Source: JBHGBM01 sp041946965 (GTDB lineage: Bacteria; Acidobacteriota; Terriglobia; Bryobacterales; Bryobacteraceae). From it: a stretch of 64,000 nt of DNA. Made by a program: the position numbers and the translations under genes. The first letter of the stretch is position 1, and each line of letters starts with the position of its first letter. This document shows positions 25,816 to 35,020 of the stretch, piece after piece. The notes under the pieces were generated by a model that did no database searches, was not told where the DNA came from, and saw only the letters and a program-made list of their open reading frames with translations. Location of the stretch: assembly GCA_041946965.1 (NCBI GenBank), contig JBHGBM010000011.1, positions 1 to 64,000 of the forward strand, read 5' to 3'.

Positions 25816-26283
25816 ATGCTTTCCGCGAAGCTGATCCACTTGATCGAATCCCACGGGGACGAGATCACCGGCCGCGTTCTTCGCCACATCCGGCAGGATT
25901 CCGAAATGACCCATATTCGAAGCCTGCCCGAGGCGGAACTGCGCGAGTGGGGGCAGAGCATCCTGCACAATCTGGGTCACTGGCTTTCGGCCGGCAACGA
26001 GCGCGAACTGGCCGTGCATTACGACCGGCTGGGCCGTCTGCGCTACGACGAGGATGTTCCGCTGCACGAGGCCGTGCGCGGGCTGAGCATTCTCAAGAAC
26101 AAGATGGCCGACTTCGTCCAGGAGCAGTGCCTGGCGAAGACCGCCCTGGACGCCTTCGCCGAGGAGGAGCTCGAGCGCCGCGTCGACCGCTTCTTCGACC
26201 TGCTGGTCTTCCACCTGGTGCGCGGCTACGAAGCGGCCATGCGGGAGACCACGCGGCTCAGCGCACGAGCCTCGAGATCGTGA
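25816..26283 (+). CDS. RsbRD N-terminal-like sensor domain protein
   Basis: 155 residues, all helical, resembling the globin-like N-terminal domain of RsbR/RsbRD stressosome proteins: it starts MLSAKLIHLIESHGDEITGR and contains VRGLSILKNKMADFVQ and LDAFAEEELERRVDRFF. There is no C-terminal STAS domain, so it is a stand-alone sensor-like domain. GGGGGAGG lies 6 bases before the ATG. It overlaps the 3' end of the convergent five-haem gene by 26 bases. The family call is by eye. Confidence 0.6.
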   Translation: MLSAKLIHLIESHGDEITGRVLRHIRQDSEMTHIRSLPEAELREWGQSILHNLGHWLSAGNERELAVHYDRLGRLRYDEDVPLHEAVRGLSILKNKMADFVQEQCLAKTALDAFAEEELERRVDRFFDLLVFHLVRGYEAAMRETTRLSARASRS

Positions 26284-27343
26284 GGAAGGCGATCTTCTTT
26301 TCCGACTCCTTGCGCTCGAGCGGCGAATAGCAGTACCACAGGCTGGCGCGCACCTGCGCCGTGTCTCCGCGCGGCAGGTCGAAAGTGAATTTTTCCGTGC
26401 GCTTTTCGCCGGGAGCCAGGCGCGTATCGCTCAGCACCCGCGCGCCCTTGAGGAACGCCGCCGCTTCGGATGCGATGGGCGCGCCGCGCTGGTCCGCGAC
26501 CTTGCGGGTGTAGACGCGCTCTTCGCGCGAGTGCCGGCCGGAGTTGGTGTCCGCACGGACCTCGAGGACGATCTGCCTCAGCGGAGAGCCGGTGGGCACG
26601 AAGTGGCCCGCGCCGTGGTTCACCAGGTCCACGGCCACAAAGAGCTTCTCGTTTTCCCGCGAGGCCATCAGGTTCGCGCGAATCGTGCTGGTCAACTGCG
26701 CCAGCGAGTGGCTGCCGGGCATCTGGTGCAGGTTGATCTTCGCCATGCCCACGCGCTTGACGCGGGGATCGACCACCGCGCCGGCCACCGTGGACATGTG
26801 GCAGGACTGGCACTCGCGCCCCTGCTTTCCGTGCGCGCTGTTTTGCCACTCGGAGTAGGTTGTGAGCACCTGAAACCCGAGCGGGTTGCGGTATTCGTGG
26901 CAGGGCGCGCACACGCGCGAACTCGAATGCACCGCGCTGTAAGCGGTGGCGTGGCCGCTCGAGACCGCGTCCTTCAGGGGCCCGGTCTTCACGTCGGAGA
27001 AATGCACCGTGACCCGGGGATTTGGCGTGCCCATGTGAACATCCTTGATGGAGTGGCAGAACTCGCAGGTGACCCCTTCCCAGCTCACTTTCTTCACCAG
27101 GGCAAAATCGCCGGTGGCCACCGCCACGGGCGCGTGGCAGCCCAGGCAGACCTTGCGCGAACCGGCGCCGAACTCGCCGGCCGCGATCGCCAGCACGTCC
27201 TGAAACAGGCGGCTTTCCATGGCGCGCGCGTGCGCGGAACTCTTCCAGGCCTCGTGAATGGCACGGTGGCAGTCGCCGCACACTTCCGCGCTGCTCGCCG
27301 GCTCCAGCCCGGCCAACAATAAGGCCAAAATCGGGCCGAACAT
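26258..27343 (-). CDS. Five-haem c-type cytochrome
   Basis: 361 residues with a signal peptide and five CxxCH motifs: CGDCH, CLGCH, CEFCH, CAPCH and CQSCH. The spacing and the C-terminal beta domain (about residues 210-350) resemble multihaem cytochromes of the c554/cytochrome-P460-associated group. It is the last of four genes with Rieske, cytochrome b and a nine-haem cytochrome, so it most likely carries electrons away from the quinol oxidase complex. Its ATG is 2 bases after the nine-haem gene stop. Confidence 0.82.
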   Translation of the reverse strand: MFGPILALLLAGLEPASSAEVCGDCHRAIHEAWKSSAHARAMESRLFQDVLAIAAGEFGAGSRKVCLGCHAPVAVATGDFALVKKVSWEGVTCEFCHSIKDVHMGTPNPRVTVHFSDVKTGPLKDAVSSGHATAYSAVHSSSRVCAPCHEYRNPLGFQVLTTYSEWQNSAHGKQGRECQSCHMSTVAGAVVDPRVKRVGMAKINLHQMPGSHSLAQLTSTIRANLMASRENEKLFVAVDLVNHGAGHFVPTGSPLRQIVLEVRADTNSGRHSREERVYTRKVADQRGAPIASEAAAFLKGARVLSDTRLAPGEKRTEKFTFDLPRGDTAQVRASLWYCYSPLERKESEKKIAFLTISRLVR

Positions 27344-27345
27344 GA

Positions 27346-28533
27346 TTACCTCCCGGCGGGCGTGTCTCCCGCCTCGGGTTTGCGTTCGAGGTTACGAATG
27401 GTCATCCACAGCCCGAGCATGGTGGCGAGGATGGCAATGAGGGACAGCGCCAGCCCGACGCGGCGCCCGTCCCGCTCTTTGAGGGCCGCCTGTCCGGCGC
27501 TGTAGGTCTGGCGTGCGACGGCGAGCCCGTCGTTCACGGGCTTTGCCATCGCGGCGAGTTGGAAGGCATGCACCTCGACGCGAGCTTTGACCAGGTTCTC
27601 GCGGCCCTCCAGAAGCTGCATCTGCGCCTCGGACACTTCCATGCCGGAAGCGCGCGCCTGGTTCAGGATGCGGTCCGAACGCGCTAATTCGGCTTCCAGG
27701 TTTCCGAGCATGGCGGACATCTGGACGGCGGTCTTGCCGCCCGGAGAGTCCGCCGTGTGGCATCCGGTGCACAGCGATGCGAACAGCGCGCGGGAGGGTT
27801 TCCGCACCTCGTGGTTGCCGTGGCAGGTGTGGCACCCTTCCAGCGCCTTGCCGTGGACGCTCGAGGCGAAGCGTTGCTCGAAGAGCACGTGGCAGGTGCC
27901 GCAGACGGCCGCCACGGTGCGCACCTCGGGCGGCGTGGCTCCGTGGTTGCCGTGGCAACTGGCGCAGGTGGGCGCGGAGAAGTCGCCGCGCTTCTCCACC
28001 GCTTCCCAATGAACGCTGGCGCGATATTTCGCGAACTGGTCCGTGGGAAGTTTGTATCCGGCCATGCGGGCGGCGTTGGCGTGGCAGCCGGCGCAGGTCT
28101 GGGCCACGCGCAGCGGATGCACCGAGGAAAGCGGATCGCGTACCGCGCGGATGCCGTGCGCTCCGTGGCAATCGGCGCAGTTGGCTACCTTGGTGTCGCC
28201 CGCCGCCAGGCGCTTGCCATGCACGCTGGTCTGGTATTGCGCAAGCTGGTCCACACGCTGCTTGGGGTCGTACTGGTGCATGAACGCGGCATTGCTGTGG
28301 CAGCGGGCGCAGAGCGCGGGCACGGCGGTGCGAGCCGGTTTGCCGGTGAAGCCCTTGGCCCGGCTCATGGCCATGGACATGTCTTCGGAATGGACATCGC
28401 CGCCGTGGCATCCGGCACAGGTGAGACCGTGGCGTTTGTGGACATCGCTTTCAAACGCGGAGGCCTGATCGGTGTGGCAGGTCCCACATCCCCACACGGG
28501 GGCGGTGATCAAGAAAGCGGCGAGAAATCTCAT
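27346..28533 (-). CDS. Nine-haem membrane-anchored c-type cytochrome
   Basis: 395 residues; nine CxxCH motifs (CGTCH, CAGCH, CARCH, CADCH, CAGCH, CASCH, CGTCH, CHTCH, CTGCH). The first haem Cys is residue 16, directly after the signal peptide. Two CxGCH-type HG loops with GNHG/GAHG patterns resemble cytochrome c3/NrfH-type haem packing. A C-terminal helix (VGLALSLIAILATMLGLW) anchors it. ATG at 28533 overlaps the cytochrome b stop by four bases (ATGA). It probably replaces cytochrome c1 or f as electron acceptor from Rieske. Confidence 0.85.
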   Translation of the reverse strand: MRFLAAFLITAPVWGCGTCHTDQASAFESDVHKRHGLTCAGCHGGDVHSEDMSMAMSRAKGFTGKPARTAVPALCARCHSNAAFMHQYDPKQRVDQLAQYQTSVHGKRLAAGDTKVANCADCHGAHGIRAVRDPLSSVHPLRVAQTCAGCHANAARMAGYKLPTDQFAKYRASVHWEAVEKRGDFSAPTCASCHGNHGATPPEVRTVAAVCGTCHVLFEQRFASSVHGKALEGCHTCHGNHEVRKPSRALFASLCTGCHTADSPGGKTAVQMSAMLGNLEAELARSDRILNQARASGMEVSEAQMQLLEGRENLVKARVEVHAFQLAAMAKPVNDGLAVARQTYSAGQAALKERDGRRVGLALSLIAILATMLGLWMTIRNLERKPEAGDTPAGR

Positions 28534-29573
28534 TTGACGTACCCCAGCACGGTGAAGATCGCCAGGTAGGCGAGCAGCAGCGCGCCTGCGATCACGGCGC
28601 GCCGCCGCCGGGCCCAGAACGGCAGCGCCAACCACCAGAGCGCCAGCGCCGCGAAACCCATCAGGCCGAGCAGTTCGCCTTCCACAATCCATACGTGGCT
28701 GGGGATCAACTTGAGGGTGTAGAAAGGCGCCAGGAAATACCACTCCGGCCGTATGCCTGCCGGAGCGGACGCGAACGGGTCGGCTTTCTCTCCCAGTTCC
28801 CAGGGGAATAACGCCGCCAGCACCCCCAGAGCCGCAATCGCGCCGAACCAGGCCATCAGCTCCCGCAGAAAGAAGTTGGGGAAGAAGCGGATCTGGGGCA
28901 CCTGCTTCGACTCCAGCCGCGGCGGGGTGCTCATGCCATGCTTCTGCACCAGCGCCAGATGCAGCGCCAGCATCACCGTGGCGAGCCCCGGCAGCACCGC
29001 CACGTGAAAGCCGAAGAAGCGCGTGAGGGTGGCGCCGCCCACCTCCGTCCCGCCCCGCAGGAAACGCGCGATATAAGGGCCGATGAAGGGCACGCTCTCC
29101 GCCATGTCCGTCCCCACCTTGGTGGCGAAGTAGGAGACCTTGTTCCAGGGCAGCAGGTAACCGCTGAAACCAAACCCCAGAGCCAGGCCCAGCAGCAGGA
29201 TTCCGGTGAGCCAGGTGACCTCCCTCGGCCGCCGGTAGGCGTGCAGAAACACCACGCTGAACATGTGCACGAACGCGGTGAAGATCATCAGGTTGGCCGA
29301 CCAGCTATGGATGGAGCGCACCAGCCATCCGAAGCGCACGCGCGTGACAATGAACTGCACGCTCTCGAACGCCTCCGCCGGGCTCGGCCGGTAGTAAAGC
29401 AAGAGCAGGATTCCGGTGCAGACCTGCACCACGAAAAGGAAGAGCGTAATGCCGCCGAAGTAATACCAGACGGTGGCGGAGTGCGCCGGCACGGTCTTGT
29501 GCGCGGCGAACTTGCGGATCGACTCCAGCCCCAGACGCTCGTCCAGCCATTCCGAGCCAAGCATCCCATTCAC
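28530..29573 (-). CDS. Cytochrome b (b6f/bc-type quinol oxidoreductase subunit)
   Basis: 347 residues; single chain joining b6 and subunit-IV-like halves. Haem-ligand histidines in helix B (IHSWSAN and AFVHMF, 13 residues between) and helix D (GFHVAVL and LALHLAL, 14 between, b6f-like spacing). Quinol-site PEWYF is present near residue 267. It oxidises menaquinol at the outer membrane face and feeds the Rieske protein. The Rieske gene ends 4 bases upstream; the multihaem cytochromes follow by overlap. Confidence 0.9.
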   Translation of the reverse strand: MNGMLGSEWLDERLGLESIRKFAAHKTVPAHSATVWYYFGGITLFLFVVQVCTGILLLLYYRPSPAEAFESVQFIVTRVRFGWLVRSIHSWSANLMIFTAFVHMFSVVFLHAYRRPREVTWLTGILLLGLALGFGFSGYLLPWNKVSYFATKVGTDMAESVPFIGPYIARFLRGGTEVGGATLTRFFGFHVAVLPGLATVMLALHLALVQKHGMSTPPRLESKQVPQIRFFPNFFLRELMAWFGAIAALGVLAALFPWELGEKADPFASAPAGIRPEWYFLAPFYTLKLIPSHVWIVEGELLGLMGFAALALWWLALPFWARRRRAVIAGALLLAYLAIFTVLGYVK

Positions 29574-29577
29574 CCCC

Positions 29578-30009
29578 TCAGGCGCGCCGCGCGATTACGA
29601 CCTCATCGCCGCGCAGGCGGACCGTGTACTCTTCCAGCGGCGCAGGCGGCGGTCCGCTCACCACCTTGCCATTCAGGTCATAAAATCCGTTGTGGCAGGC
29701 GCACCAGATCTGCCTGCCCGCCTCCTGATACTGAACCGTGCAGTTCAGGTGCGTGCAGATGGCGCTGAAAGCCCGCCACTCGTTCTCCGCCACCCGGATC
29801 ACCAGCGCGGGCCGGCTGCCGAACTTGACAATCCGGCCCGAGCCGGGCTTGAAATCCTGCGCCTTGCCGGCGGACGCCTCGTTGACCGCCGCCTCCGGGA
29901 CGGCGGGCGGGTCCATGAACCGGATAGCGGGATAGAGGAAGGAGGCGACCGATGCGGTGAAGCCTCCCCCTAACAGCCAGCGAATGAGCGTCCTCCGCTC
30001 TTGCGGCAT
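29578..30009 (-). CDS. Rieske iron-sulfur protein
   Basis: 143 residues. Tat-type N-terminus (RRTLIRWLLGGG) with one membrane helix, then the Rieske fold with [2Fe-2S] ligands in CTHLNC and CACHNGFYD. It transfers electrons from quinol to the c-type haems. First gene of the operon, with GGAGGGG upstream of the ATG and a promoter at 30037-30064. It is shorter than bc1 Rieske proteins, close to b6f/Rieske types. Confidence 0.92.
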   Translation of the reverse strand: MPQERRTLIRWLLGGGFTASVASFLYPAIRFMDPPAVPEAAVNEASAGKAQDFKPGSGRIVKFGSRPALVIRVAENEWRAFSAICTHLNCTVQYQEAGRQIWCACHNGFYDLNGKVVSGPPPAPLEEYTVRLRGDEVVIARRA

Positions 30010-30036
30010 ACAACCCCTCCAATGTGGATAGCTGTA

Positions 30037-30064
30037 ATTATATTCAACATTCTGTGGATTGCAA
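30037..30064 (-). promoter_or_regulatory. Sigma-70 promoter of the Rieske operon
   Basis: -35 TTGCAA (30064-30059) and -10 TATAAT (30042-30037) on the minus strand with a 16-base spacer. The predicted start is about 20 bases before the ATG at 30009. Confidence 0.7.
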
Positions 30065-30107
30065 AGCGGTAATTTTGGAGGAGAGACCGGAGGTACACTG
30101 ATCGTCT

Positions 30108-32465
30108 ATGTTCCGTGCTTTGTTGCTCCTGCCGTTGGTCCTGTGGGCTGGCGAGACATACAGGAAGCCGCCGCAGGCCATCCTGGACGTGCTGAACGCG
30201 CCGGAGACCCCGAGCGTGGTTCTCAGCCCGGCGCGCGATTACGCGCTCGTGCTGAAGGGCGTTCGTTATCCACCGCTGGCGGAGGTGGCCCAGCCCATGC
30301 TTCGGCTGGCCGGGCTGCGCATCAACCCCGCCACGAACGGCCGCCGGCTGGCCCCGTATTACCAGAGCGTTGTGATCAAGCGGCTGCCGGACGGCGGGGA
30401 GACCCCGGTGGCGCTGCCCGCGGGCGCCCGCGCCGGGTCGCCGGTGTTCAGCCCGGATGGCAAGCGCATCGCCTTCGAGGTCACCACGGCCTCGGGCATC
30501 GAGCTATGGGTCGCGGAGGCGGCCACGGGCAAAGCCCGGCGGATGGAGGGCGTCAGGTTGAATGCCGCCTACGGCACGGCGTTGGTTTGGATGCCGGACG
30601 GCCGCACGCTGCGCGCGCAGCTCGTGCCGGCGCGAGGCAAGCCGCCGGCGGCGCCCGCCGTGCCCGCGGGCCCTAACGCGCAGGAGAGCCACGGCAAGGG
30701 CAGCCGCTTGCGCACCTTCGAGGACCTGCTCGAAAGCCCGCACGACGAAGACCTGTTCGACTACTACGCCACGGCGCAGCTTGCGCTGGTCAACACCGTG
30801 ACGGGCAAGATCGCGCCCGTGGGCAAACCGGGCATCTTCCACATCGCGCTGCCTTCGCCGGACGGCCGGCGCCTCCTGATCGAGCGCGTTCACCGGCCGT
30901 ACTCGTATCTGTACCCGGTCAACTACTTCGCGCGCGACATCGAAATCTGGAGCGCCACGGGGAAGCTGGAAAAGAGCATCGCCAGCCTGCCGCTGGCGGA
31001 TCACGTCCCGAGCGAGGGCGTCCGCACCGGTCCGCGCGAGTGCGCCTGGCAGCCCACCGCAACCGCCACCGTGGTGTGGGTGGAAGCGCTCGACGGCGGC
31101 GACCCGAAGAACAAAGCGCCCTATCGCGACCGCCTCATGACGCTGGCCGCGCCGTTCCAGGAAGCGCCCCGCGAGCTGCTCAAGACGGAGCACCGCACCA
31201 CCGCCGTGCGCTGGATCGAGCACGGAAATCTCGCGCTGGTGTCGGAGTTCAACATCGCGCGCCGGTGGTCGCGCACCTTCCTGGTGGACGGCAAATCCGG
31301 GCCGCGGCTGGTGTGGAGCCGCGACGTGCGGGACGCCTACCGTCACCCCGGCACTCCGATGACCCGCGTCCAGCCGAACGGGCAGACGGCGGTGCTGGAA
31401 GACGGCGGCCGGATCTACCTGACCGGTGAAGGCGCGTCGCCGCAGGGCAGCCGGCCGTTCCTGGATCGGCTCGATCTCGCCACGCTGAAGACGGAGCGGC
31501 TGTTTCAATCGGGAGCGAACGACCTGGAGTCCGTCGTGGCGCTGCTTTCGGCGGACGGCTCGCGGTTCCTCACTTCGCGCCAGAGCCAGACCGAGCCGCT
31601 GAACTACTACTTGCGTCCGGAGGGCGCGGCGTTCACCTCGTTCCGCGACCCCGCGCCGCAGTTGCGCGCCATCAGCAAGCAGCGGGTCACGTACAAGCGC
31701 GCCGATGGCGTCGATCTCTCCTTCACGCTCTATCTGCCGCCGGGGTACCGGAAAGGCACGCGGCTGCCCACGGTGGTGTGGGCTTACCCGCTCGAATACG
31801 AGGATGCCGCCACCGCCGGGCAGATCACCGGATCCACCAACCGCTTCACCACCATCTCGGGAGCATCGCACCTGTTCTTCGCCCTGCACGGCTACGCCGT
31901 GCTGGACGGCGCCACCATGCCGGTGGTCGGCAACGCGGACGTGGTGAACGACACCTACGTGGACCAGATCGTCTCCAGCGCCAAGGCGGCCATCGACAAG
32001 GCGGTGGAGATGGGCGTGACGGACCCGGACCGCGTGGGCGTGGGCGGGCACAGTTACGGCGCCTTCATGACGGCCAACCTGCTGGCGCACTCGCGGCTGT
32101 TCCGCGCGGGCATCGCGCGCAGCGGAGCGTACAACCGGACGCTCACGCCGTTCGGCTTCCAGAGCGAGCGCCGCACGATCTGGGAGGCGCCCGGAACCTA
32201 CGTGAAAATGTCGCCCTTCTTCTTCGCCGATAAGATCAAGGACCCGATCCTGTTCATTCACGGCGAAGCGGACGACAACAGCGGCACCTTCCCCATACAG
32301 TCCGAGCGCATGTACCAGGCGGTGCGCGGCAATGGAGGCCACGTGCGGCTGGTGATGCTGCCGCACGAAGCGCACGGCTACCGCGCGCGGGAGAGCATCG
32401 AGCACGTGCTCTGGGAAATGATCGCGTGGTTCGATAAGAACGTGAAGGACGCGCCGCCGCGCTGA
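30108..32465 (+). CDS. S9-family serine peptidase, glutamyl-endopeptidase-like
   Basis: 785 residues with a signal peptide (MFRALLLLPLVLWAG). It resembles S9D-type peptidases: propeller segment with FSPDGKRIAFEVTT, catalytic HSYGAF with Ser649, Asp722/723 in GEADDNS, and His756 in HEAHGYR. It likely cleaves peptides in the periplasm. GGAGG lies about 10 bases before the ATG. Separated by 2 bases from the convergent ADOP gene. A specific preference for Glu is inferred only from family resemblance. Confidence 0.85.
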   Translation: MFRALLLLPLVLWAGETYRKPPQAILDVLNAPETPSVVLSPARDYALVLKGVRYPPLAEVAQPMLRLAGLRINPATNGRRLAPYYQSVVIKRLPDGGETPVALPAGARAGSPVFSPDGKRIAFEVTTASGIELWVAEAATGKARRMEGVRLNAAYGTALVWMPDGRTLRAQLVPARGKPPAAPAVPAGPNAQESHGKGSRLRTFEDLLESPHDEDLFDYYATAQLALVNTVTGKIAPVGKPGIFHIALPSPDGRRLLIERVHRPYSYLYPVNYFARDIEIWSATGKLEKSIASLPLADHVPSEGVRTGPRECAWQPTATATVVWVEALDGGDPKNKAPYRDRLMTLAAPFQEAPRELLKTEHRTTAVRWIEHGNLALVSEFNIARRWSRTFLVDGKSGPRLVWSRDVRDAYRHPGTPMTRVQPNGQTAVLEDGGRIYLTGEGASPQGSRPFLDRLDLATLKTERLFQSGANDLESVVALLSADGSRFLTSRQSQTEPLNYYLRPEGAAFTSFRDPAPQLRAISKQRVTYKRADGVDLSFTLYLPPGYRKGTRLPTVVWAYPLEYEDAATAGQITGSTNRFTTISGASHLFFALHGYAVLDGATMPVVGNADVVNDTYVDQIVSSAKAAIDKAVEMGVTDPDRVGVGGHSYGAFMTANLLAHSRLFRAGIARSGAYNRTLTPFGFQSERRTIWEAPGTYVKMSPFFFADKIKDPILFIHGEADDNSGTFPIQSERMYQAVRGNGGHVRLVMLPHEAHGYRARESIEHVLWEMIAWFDKNVKDAPPR

Positions 32466-32467
32466 CG

Positions 32468-34915
32468 CTACTCGTCGCGCAGCGCCACCACGGGATCCAC
32501 CCGCATGGCCCGCAACGCCGGCAGGTAAGCGGCAACTCCGGCCACCACTCCGAGGAACAGGGCCGCGGATGCATACGTGAGCGGATCGGCCGGGCTGACT
32601 CTCACAAGCATTCCCGCGGCGAGGCGCGCCGCCGTCAGGGCGATCACCGATCCGGCAATCAGCCCCGGAACGGTCAACCGCAAGCCTTCCCGCAGCACCA
32701 GCAGGAGCAGGTGGGCCGGCCGCGCGCCCAACGCCACCCGGACCCCCATCTCCTGCGTGCGCCGGCTCACGGCGTAGCTCATCACGCTGTACAGACCAAT
32801 GGCCGCCAGCAACACGGAGATCGCACCGACCGCTCCCAGCAGGCCGGCCGCCGCTCGCTGCGCGAACAGCGAGCCGTCCGTGGCTTCCGATAGCAACTTC
32901 GTGGTGAATACCGCGTCCTGGTTCAGCGCCATTGCCTCCCGGCGCAGCACGGCGGTCATCGCGAGCGGATCGCCCGTGGTCTTAAGGAAGACCGAGAAAT
33001 TGAGGCCGGGTGCGAACACCTGCTGGAACGGCACGTAGAAGAACGGCATCGGCGCCTCCACGGGGGTGTGGTACTTGCTGTCCTTGACCATGCCGACCAC
33101 GGTCGCTTCCTTGCCCTCGTATCGGACCTTGCGCCCGATCGGGTTCCTGCCCTGATAGAAGCGGCGGGCAAAGGTTTCGTTGACGATCATCACCCGCGGA
33201 GCCTTGGCGGAATCGTCTTCCCTGAAGTCGCGCCCTTCCAGCATGCGGATCTTGAGCAGATTGAAGTAGCCGGGCGGAACCGTGGCGCGATGGACCATCA
33301 TCTGCTGGTCCGGCGCGCGCACGTATCCCTCCACTTCGATGTGATGCCAGGGCGTGGAACCGGTTCCCGATGCCGTGGACATCGGAACCACATCGGAATA
33401 GGTCACGCCGGTCACACCGGGCCTGGCTTCCAGGCGCTCGCGAAGCGTCCGGCAGAACTCGCGCTGCTCGGCCGCCGAGTAGCCCGCATTGGAGAGATAG
33501 AACTGCGAGACCGAGACATGGGTCCGGTCGAAGCCCGGCTCGATGCGGCTCGCGTTTCTGAAGCTCCGATAGAAGAGTCCCGCGCCGATCAGCGCCACCA
33601 TGACCAGCGCCATTTCGCAGACCACCAGCAGGCCGCGCAGGCGGTGCGACCCGGAACCGGAACCTCCGCTCCGGCCGCCCTCTTTCAGAGTTTCATTCAG
33701 GCCGGAGCGGGCGGTCAGCAGCGCCGGAACCGTGCCGGACAGCAGCGTCGCGGCCAAGGCAATCAGCGAGGTGAATCCGAGCATCCTTGCATTGAATCCG
33801 CCGCCGAAATCGAGCGGAACATCAAAGGCGGGAAACAGCAAGAGGAGCAGTTGTCCCGACCATAGGGCCAGCGTCACGCCCACCACGACGCCGCCCGCGG
33901 CGAGCAGCAGCGTTTCCATCAGGAGCTGCGCCGCCAGCCGCGAGCGCCGCACCCCCAGCGCCAGCCGGATGCCGAATTCCTTCTGCCGGGACACCACGCG
34001 GGCCAGTAACAGGTTGGCCACGTTGGCGCACACGATCAGGAGGAGGAGGAGTGAAAGAGCCGCCAGAATCCGGAGCGGCTGGAGCAGGACGCCCTGGGCG
34101 CCCAGATGCCCCTGCCACAGCGGCGTCAGGGTGAGATGGATGCCGCGGTTGGTGTCGGGGTAGAGCGCCGCCAGCCGCCTTCCCAACGCGGCAACTTCCG
34201 CCCGCGCCTGCTCAATGGTCACGCCGGGTTTCAGCCGCACGATGGTGGAGGTCTGGTCGCGTGTGCCGCGGTAGTGCAGAGTGCCGTTGCCGGTTCCCAT
34301 CGCGGTGGCCATGGTGGCCGGCATCCAGACGTCGTAGAGCACGCCGGCCGTGCTGCCGTGGAACTCCCTGGGCGCCACGCCGATAATGGTCAGCTCGTGC
34401 CGGTTCAGGCGGATGGTTCTGCCCAGCACGTTGGGGTCGCCGCCGAAACGCGACTGCCACATCCCGTGGCTGATCACGGCGACCGGGGCGCCCCCCTCCT
34501 CCCGTGCTTCTTCGGGCCGAAACGTGCGGCCCAGGGCGGGCTTCACCTTCAGGACATCGAAATAGTTCGCGGAGACGAGCTCCGCCCAGGCGCGGTCCGT
34601 TCTTCCGTCGGCCCCCACGCATAAGGGTGTGAAGCGCCCCAGCGCCACCCCCGAAACGAGCGTCAGACTGTCCCGGTAATCGCGGTAGTCGAGATACGAT
34701 GTGTTAACCAGGTACTCCCCCGCGGGGGTCACGGTCTCAATCAGGGCGAGTTCCCGCGGATCACCGGCCCCCGGGAAGGGGTGCAGCAGGACGGAATCGA
34801 TCCAGCCGAACACCGTAGTGTTCACCGCAATGCCCAATCCCAGCGTCAGGACGGCAACGATCGTAAACCACGGACTCCGCCGCAGCAGGCGCAAGCCAAA
34901 CCGCACGTCATTCAT
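32468..34915 (-). CDS. MacB-like FtsX-type permease (ADOP family)
   Basis: 815 residues. Two FtsX-like halves with a MacB periplasmic core domain between the first and next helices: start MNDVRFGLRLLRRSPWFT, then GRFTPLCVGADGRTDRA and ISHGMWQSRFGG, repeated FGIRLALGV and MGVRVALGA. These duplicated permeases are very common in Solibacter-like genomes and usually lack a linked ATPase; none is next to it. It may move peptides or lipids, or sense them; substrate unknown. The start at 34915 fits family N-termini. Confidence 0.85.
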   Translation of the reverse strand: MNDVRFGLRLLRRSPWFTIVAVLTLGLGIAVNTTVFGWIDSVLLHPFPGAGDPRELALIETVTPAGEYLVNTSYLDYRDYRDSLTLVSGVALGRFTPLCVGADGRTDRAWAELVSANYFDVLKVKPALGRTFRPEEAREEGGAPVAVISHGMWQSRFGGDPNVLGRTIRLNRHELTIIGVAPREFHGSTAGVLYDVWMPATMATAMGTGNGTLHYRGTRDQTSTIVRLKPGVTIEQARAEVAALGRRLAALYPDTNRGIHLTLTPLWQGHLGAQGVLLQPLRILAALSLLLLLIVCANVANLLLARVVSRQKEFGIRLALGVRRSRLAAQLLMETLLLAAGGVVVGVTLALWSGQLLLLLFPAFDVPLDFGGGFNARMLGFTSLIALAATLLSGTVPALLTARSGLNETLKEGGRSGGSGSGSHRLRGLLVVCEMALVMVALIGAGLFYRSFRNASRIEPGFDRTHVSVSQFYLSNAGYSAAEQREFCRTLRERLEARPGVTGVTYSDVVPMSTASGTGSTPWHHIEVEGYVRAPDQQMMVHRATVPPGYFNLLKIRMLEGRDFREDDSAKAPRVMIVNETFARRFYQGRNPIGRKVRYEGKEATVVGMVKDSKYHTPVEAPMPFFYVPFQQVFAPGLNFSVFLKTTGDPLAMTAVLRREAMALNQDAVFTTKLLSEATDGSLFAQRAAAGLLGAVGAISVLLAAIGLYSVMSYAVSRRTQEMGVRVALGARPAHLLLLVLREGLRLTVPGLIAGSVIALTAARLAAGMLVRVSPADPLTYASAALFLGVVAGVAAYLPALRAMRVDPVVALRDE

Positions 34916-35020
34916 CAGGCAGAGCATCTGCAACTCGACCGCCAACCGAAGCTCATTACAAGCGGGGCGGCTGCGACCGCTCCGGTGTTCGGTTGTGGGA
35001 CGGACTGTCCGGAAGCGGGC

